Notes under the pieces: generated by a model | Told to the model about the DNA's origin: nothing | Database searches by the model: none | The model's input: only the letters and a program-made list of their open reading frames with translations | Program-made: the position numbers and the translations under genes | Source: an uncultured Eubacterium sp. | Lineage (GTDB): Bacteria; Bacillota; Clostridia; Lachnospirales; Lachnospiraceae | DNA length: 64,000 nt | Direction of reading: 5' to 3' | NCBI GenBank assembly: GCA_945910225.1 | Contig: CAMDYG010000008.1 | Coordinates: 1-64,000, forward strand | Shown: one piece after another, positions 60,354-64,000 of the stretch | Layout of the letters: each line of letters opens with the position of its first letter | Position numbering within the stretch: the stretch's first letter is position 1

Positions 60354-60905
60354 ATGAGAGTTGGAATGGGATATGATGTTCACAAACTGGTTAAAGACCG
60401 CAAGCTTATCATGGGCGGAGTTGAGATCCCATATGAATTAGGTCTGCTTGGACACTCTGATGCAGATGTGCTTCTTCATGCTATTATGGATGCATTACTG
60501 GGTGCTGCTGCACTTGGAGATATAGGAAAACATTTTCCGGACACAGACGACAGATACAAGGGAATATCAAGTATTAAGCTTCTGGAAGAGGTTGGAAAGA
60601 AAATAGATGAGGCTAATTATATTATAGAGAATATTGATGCAACTATTATTGCACAGAAGCCAAAAATGCGCCCATATATTGATGATATGAGAAAGAATAT
60701 TGCAGATGCGCTAAAGATAGATATTGACAGAGTTAATGTTAAGGCTACTACAGAAGAAGGACTTGGATTTACCGGAAGCGGAGAGGGAATTTCTTCGCAG
60801 GCAATATGCTCACTTAATTCTGTTTCTAATTATATATACGGCGCTGCTGATATGACAAACTGTAGACCTGACTGTGGTGGCTGCAAGGGCTGTCAGAACA
60901 GATAG
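60354..60905 (+). CDS. ispF: 2-C-methyl-D-erythritol 2,4-cyclodiphosphate synthase with Cys-rich tail
   Basis: 183 residues. Zinc and substrate residues are present in GYDVHKL near 6-12 and [22 protein letters not shown] near 31-52; [14 protein letters not shown] near 133 closes the active site. The usual IspF ends near 157; here about 25 further residues end in [11 protein letters not shown], four Cys in the pattern of a metal or Fe-S site. It forms MEcDP in the non-mevalonate pathway, acting as a trimer. The role of the tail is unknown. AAAGGAGGAGC precedes the start. Confidence 0.95.
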   Translation: MRVGMGYDVHKLVKDRKLIMGGVEIPYELGLLGHSDADVLLHAIMDALLGAAALGDIGKHFPDTDDRYKGISSIKLLEEVGKKIDEANYIIENIDATIIAQKPKMRPYIDDMRKNIADALKIDIDRVNVKATTEEGLGFTGSGEGISSQAICSLNSVSNYIYGAADMTNCRPDCGGCKGCQNR

Positions 60906-60977
60906 AATCTGACAAATACATTTGCAGCTTTAATTCATATAATATATTAAGAATAGAAAAGTCAGGATAAACAGATT

Positions 60978-61652
60978 ATGAAATATAGAGATTATGTAAA
61001 GCAGGAAATTGCAGTAATAAAGGACAGAGACCCTGCTATCAAGTCGGATAAAGAGGTGTATCTTTATCCTAGTTTTAAGGCAATACTGAAATACAGAAAA
61101 GCTCATAAGTTATATCTTAAGGGCGAATATTATAAAGCAAGAAAGATTTCGCAAAAAACTGCAAGACAGACTGGAATTGAGATACATCCGGGAGCGCAGA
61201 TTGGCGAAGGACTTTTTATAGACCACGGACATGGGGTTGTTATCGGAGAGACAGCTATTATCGGTAATAATGTAACGCTTTATCAGGGGGTTACACTTGG
61301 AGGAACGGGTAAGGAGCAGGGAAAGAGACATCCTACTCTTGGAGATAATATTATGGTAGGAGCTGGTGCCAAGATTCTTGGCTCGGTTACTATAGGCGAT
61401 AATTGTAAGATCGGTGCAGGCTCTGTTGTGTTAAAGGATGTGCCAGCTAATTCTACAGTGGTTGGTGTTCCTGGAAGAGTTGTTATTCAGGACAGCGTAA
61501 GACTTTTTGATGATCTGGATCAGATACATCTTCCAGACCCTGTTATGCAGGATATAGAGAACTTAAAGCAGGAAAATGCAAGACTTAAGAAGAGACTGGC
61601 ACACCTTGAGAACAGCGTGAATGAAAGCCGCAGCTCATATGATGATAACTAA
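60978..61652 (+). CDS. cysE: Serine O-acetyltransferase
   Basis: 224 residues. An N-terminal helical part (1-70) precedes a left-handed parallel beta-helix with hexapeptide repeats. Motifs: GIEIHPGAQIGEGLFIDHGHGVVIGETAIIGNNVTLYQGVTLGG near 66-110, with catalytic His in DHGHG, and GDNIMVGAGAKILGSVTIGDN near 123. It acetylates serine with acetyl-CoA for cysteine synthesis. A helical, Lys/Glu-rich coil (about 190-220) extends the C-terminus, where feedback by cysteine normally acts. cysS follows by 26 bp, linking cysteine synthesis with its charging. Confidence 0.94.
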   Translation: MKYRDYVKQEIAVIKDRDPAIKSDKEVYLYPSFKAILKYRKAHKLYLKGEYYKARKISQKTARQTGIEIHPGAQIGEGLFIDHGHGVVIGETAIIGNNVTLYQGVTLGGTGKEQGKRHPTLGDNIMVGAGAKILGSVTIGDNCKIGAGSVVLKDVPANSTVVGVPGRVVIQDSVRLFDDLDQIHLPDPVMQDIENLKQENARLKKRLAHLENSVNESRSSYDDN

Positions 61653-61678
61653 AGTGTGATTATGAAAGGAATTCTGAC

Positions 61679-63097
61679 ATGAGGATTTATAATACTTTAT
61701 CTAGAAGAAAAGAAGAGTTTAAGCCATTAGAAGAAGGCAAGGTTAAAATGTATGTCTGCGGACCTACTGTTTATAATCTTATTCATATTGGTAATGCAAG
61801 ACCTATGATTGTATTTGATACTGTAAGAAGATATCTTGAATACAAGGGATATGATGTTAACTATGTATCTAACTTTACAGATGTAGATGACAAGATTATT
61901 AAGAAGGCTAATGAAGAGGGTGTATCAGCTGAAGAAATATCAACAAGATATATAGCTGAATGTAAGAAGGATATGGAAGGCATGAATATCAAGCCTGCAA
62001 CAACACATCCACTTGCAACTCAGGAAATTGGTGGAATGATTGATATGATACAGACTCTTATTGATAAGGGATATGCGTATGTTGTCAATGGAACTGTATA
62101 TTACAGAACAAGAAAGTTCGCAGAATACGGAAAGTTATCTAAGAAGAATATTGACGATTTAGAGGCAGGACACAGAGATGAGGCACACAGCCTTAAGGTT
62201 ACAGGTGAGGATGAAAAGGAGGATCCGCTTGATTTTGTTCTCTGGAAACCTAAGAAAGAAGGAGAACCTTCATGGCCATCACCTTGGAGCGATGGAAGAC
62301 CAGGCTGGCATATTGAATGTTCTGTTATGTCAAAGAAATACCTTGCTGATGAAATCGATATTCATGCAGGTGGAGAGGATTTAATATTCCCTCATCATGA
62401 GAATGAAATCGCACAGTCAGAAGCAGCTAATGGGGTACCATTCTCTAAGTACTGGATGCACAATGCATTTCTTAATATTGATAATAAGAAAATGTCTAAG
62501 TCACTTGGCAATTTCTTTACAGTAAGAGACATAAGCAAGGAATATGACCTTGAGGTATTAAGATTCTTTATGTTAAGTGCACATTACCGCAATCCTGTTA
62601 ATTTCAGCCATGACCTTATGGAATCAGCTAAGAATGGATTAGACAGAATCTTAACTGCTGTTGATAATTTAAGACATTTGTCAGAGAATGCCAAGGATGT
62701 TCCAATGACAGAGGACGAGAAGAAGATAATAGCTTCTATAGATGACATTTATAAGAAATTTGAAGATTCAATGGATGATGATTTCAATACAGCGGATGCA
62801 ATATCAGCTATATTTGAGCTTGTAAAGCTTGCTAACTCTAATTCAAGCTCAGATAATTCTAAGGAGTACATTGATACTCTTATGAAGAAGATTACAACTC
62901 TTACAGATATTCTTGGACTTAAGACAGACAAGAAGGAAGAAATGCTCGACGAGGATATTGAGGCTCTTATTGCAGAGAGGCAGCAGGCAAGAAAAGACAA
63001 GAATTTTGCAAGAGCTGATGAAATCAGAGATGAGTTATTAGCAAAGGGGATTGTTCTTAAGGATACAAGAGAGGGCGTAAGATGGAGCAGAGCCTAG
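61679..63097 (+). CDS. cysS: Cysteinyl-tRNA synthetase
   Basis: 472 residues, class I synthetase. The HIGH-type motif is HIGNARP near 37, KMSKS is near 266 (KKMSKSLGNFFTV), and zinc Cys/His residues lie in VCGPTVYN, WHIECSVM and HAGGEDL...HHENEIAQSEA. The DALR and C-terminal helices follow. The C-terminal region overlaps mrnC by 16 bp. It charges tRNA-Cys in the cytoplasm. The upstream segment has no T-box. Confidence 0.97.
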   Translation: MRIYNTLSRRKEEFKPLEEGKVKMYVCGPTVYNLIHIGNARPMIVFDTVRRYLEYKGYDVNYVSNFTDVDDKIIKKANEEGVSAEEISTRYIAECKKDMEGMNIKPATTHPLATQEIGGMIDMIQTLIDKGYAYVVNGTVYYRTRKFAEYGKLSKKNIDDLEAGHRDEAHSLKVTGEDEKEDPLDFVLWKPKKEGEPSWPSPWSDGRPGWHIECSVMSKKYLADEIDIHAGGEDLIFPHHENEIAQSEAANGVPFSKYWMHNAFLNIDNKKMSKSLGNFFTVRDISKEYDLEVLRFFMLSAHYRNPVNFSHDLMESAKNGLDRILTAVDNLRHLSENAKDVPMTEDEKKIIASIDDIYKKFEDSMDDDFNTADAISAIFELVKLANSNSSSDNSKEYIDTLMKKITTLTDILGLKTDKKEEMLDEDIEALIAERQQARKDKNFARADEIRDELLAKGIVLKDTREGVRWSRA

Positions 63098-63525
63098 ATA
63101 AGGATCTTGTAAAATGTATATATGAAGGCCTGGATATGAAGCATACAGATCCTTCACAGTTATCACCTCTTGTACTTGCATATATCGGAGACAGCATATA
63201 TGACCTTGTTATTAAGACATGGGTTATAGAGCAGGGGAATATGCAGGTCAATAAGCTTAACAAGAAAACAAGCAGTATTGTTAAGGCTGAATCACAGTCT
63301 GCAATGATAGGCGCGATAGAGCCAATGCTTAGTGAACATGAAGAAGCTGTATATAAGAGAGGGCGTAATGCCAAGTCTTATACTTCTGCCAAGAATGCAA
63401 GCATAGGAGATTACAGAAGGGCGACTGGATTTGAGGCTCTTATGGGATATTTGTATTTAAGCGGACAGTATGAGCGAATGATGGAACTGGTTAAAGCAGG
63501 ACTGGACAGCCTTGAATCAAGATAA
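63082..63525 (+). CDS. mrnC: Mini-ribonuclease III
   Basis: 147 residues. A lone RNase III catalytic domain without the dsRNA-binding domain: SPLVLAYIGDSIYDLVIKTWVI near 28-50 carries the signature acidic residues, and KNASIGDYRRATGFEALMGYLYLSG near 105-130 the second pair (Glu, Asp). It matures 23S rRNA ends in Firmicutes. The start overlaps cysS, as in Bacillus where cysS, mrnC (yazC) and rlmB (yacO) are adjacent. The order cysE-cysS-mrnC-rlmB is conserved in the phylum. Confidence 0.95.
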   Translation: MEQSLDKDLVKCIYEGLDMKHTDPSQLSPLVLAYIGDSIYDLVIKTWVIEQGNMQVNKLNKKTSSIVKAESQSAMIGAIEPMLSEHEEAVYKRGRNAKSYTSAKNASIGDYRRATGFEALMGYLYLSGQYERMMELVKAGLDSLESR

Positions 63526-63535
63526 GGAGAAATAT

Positions 63536-64000
63536 ATGAGATACAATGAATTAACATTTCAGGGAAGAAATGCTGTGTTAGAGGCATTCAGATCTGGTAA
63601 AACTATTGATAAGCTTTTTATTCTTGATGGCTGTCAGGATGGACCAATAAAGAGTATTGTCAGGGAAGCTAAGAAGACAGATGCCATTATCAATTATGTT
63701 GATAAGGAGAGACTTGACAGGCTTGCAGGAACCGGACATCATCAGGGAGTTGTTGCAATAGGTGCAGCTTATGAATATGCAGAGGTTGATGACATACTTG
63801 CAGCAGCCAGGGAAAAGGGAGAAGACCCATTTATATTCATTCTTGATGAGATTGAAGACCCTCACAATCTTGGGGCTATTATAAGAACTGCCAATCTTGC
63901 AGGAGCACATGGAGTTATAATCCCAAAGAGAAGGGCTGTGGGACTTACCGCAACAGTGGCAAAGACATCTGCCGGCGCTATTAATTACACACCAGTAGCC
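63536..64000 (+). CDS. rlmB: 23S rRNA 2'-O-ribose methyltransferase RlmB, partial at window end
   Basis: 155 codons are visible; the gene runs off the edge. An N-terminal substrate-binding domain (FQGRNAVLEAFRSG...) and the start of the SpoU/TrmH catalytic domain are seen: FILDEIEDPHNLGAIIRTANLAGAHGVIIPKRRAVGL near 100-135. The SPOUT knot itself lies beyond the window. The start follows AAGGAGA. It is the third gene of cysS-mrnC-rlmB. Confidence 0.93.
   Translation, partial: MRYNELTFQGRNAVLEAFRSGKTIDKLFILDGCQDGPIKSIVREAKKTDAIINYVDKERLDRLAGTGHHQGVVAIGAAYEYAEVDDILAAAREKGEDPFIFILDEIEDPHNLGAIIRTANLAGAHGVIIPKRRAVGLTATVAKTSAGAINYTPVA

Overview
The window is a stretch of AT-rich bacterial chromosome with low-GC Firmicute signals: AGGAGG ribosome sites, TTGACA/TATAAT promoters, rho-independent terminators and a T-box leader. 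Gene content points to a gut Lachnospiraceae, possibly close to Lachnospira (Eubacterium) eligens. The supporting genes are GSI-alpha glutamine synthetase with an ANTAR partner, aspS-gatCAB, PdaB- and CgeB-like proteins, and two pectin genes (GH28 and a CE12-like SGNH esterase). The genus is inference from gene content; no rRNA is present to settle it.

Layout. 1-1.4 kb is a small accessory patch: a NERD-domain gene between duplicated leader segments and a decayed ORF. 1.5-12.9 kb carries a methyltransferase, a membrane EAL phosphodiesterase with a degenerate GGDEF, an Mrp-type Fe-S ATPase, a CgeB-like glycosyltransferase, a MATE pump, tRNA-Leu, an aldose-epimerase-like protein, and a reverse-strand Fe-ADH/ALDH pair and deacetylase. 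13.1-17.5 kb is nitrogen, lysine and one-carbon metabolism (glnA, ANTAR regulator, dapF, fchA, folD). 17.6-25.9 kb holds lrgAB, a cytidylate-kinase-like gene behind a possible pseudoknot, a FadR-type regulator, a HAD phosphatase, the pectin esterase, a double hemerythrin, a frameshifted toxin-like gene and a lipoprotein whose promoter spacer contains nine G's.

26-33.3 kb is the tRNA-dependent amidation operon: T-box, aspS, gatC, gatA, gatB, then GH28. A GC-rich palindromic element of about 460 bp splits aspS from gatC. 34.7-41.5 kb is purine and siroheme metabolism (purC, purF, cysG-type fusion, HD protein, purB, flavoprotein). 41.7-45.8 kb has a PLD protein, tRNA-Val, tRNA-Met, an AlkD-like protein and a second MATE pump. 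46-50.4 kb is pstSCAB-phoU, with phoU broken by one in-frame TGA. 51.3-54.7 kb is thiS-thiG-thiH-thiE. The rest is an HPr-like gene, ppk, pfk, uppP, trmO, ispF, cysE, cysS, mrnC and the start of rlmB.

The most interesting material is non-coding. (1) Twelve 35-39 nt inverted-repeat units, CCTACTAAA...TTTAGTAGG, lie in four intergenic clusters. (2) An RNA-like element of about 130 nt occurs twice, each time directly after a terminator, with a compensatory base change; a partial third copy also follows a terminator. (3) The palindromic element inside aspS-gatCAB. (4) A T-box whose specifier loop reads GAAC, which fits dual Glu/Asn sensing. (5) A G9 tract in a 19 bp promoter spacer. PHO-box-like 11 bp repeats precede both pst and ppk and suggest a shared phosphate regulon.
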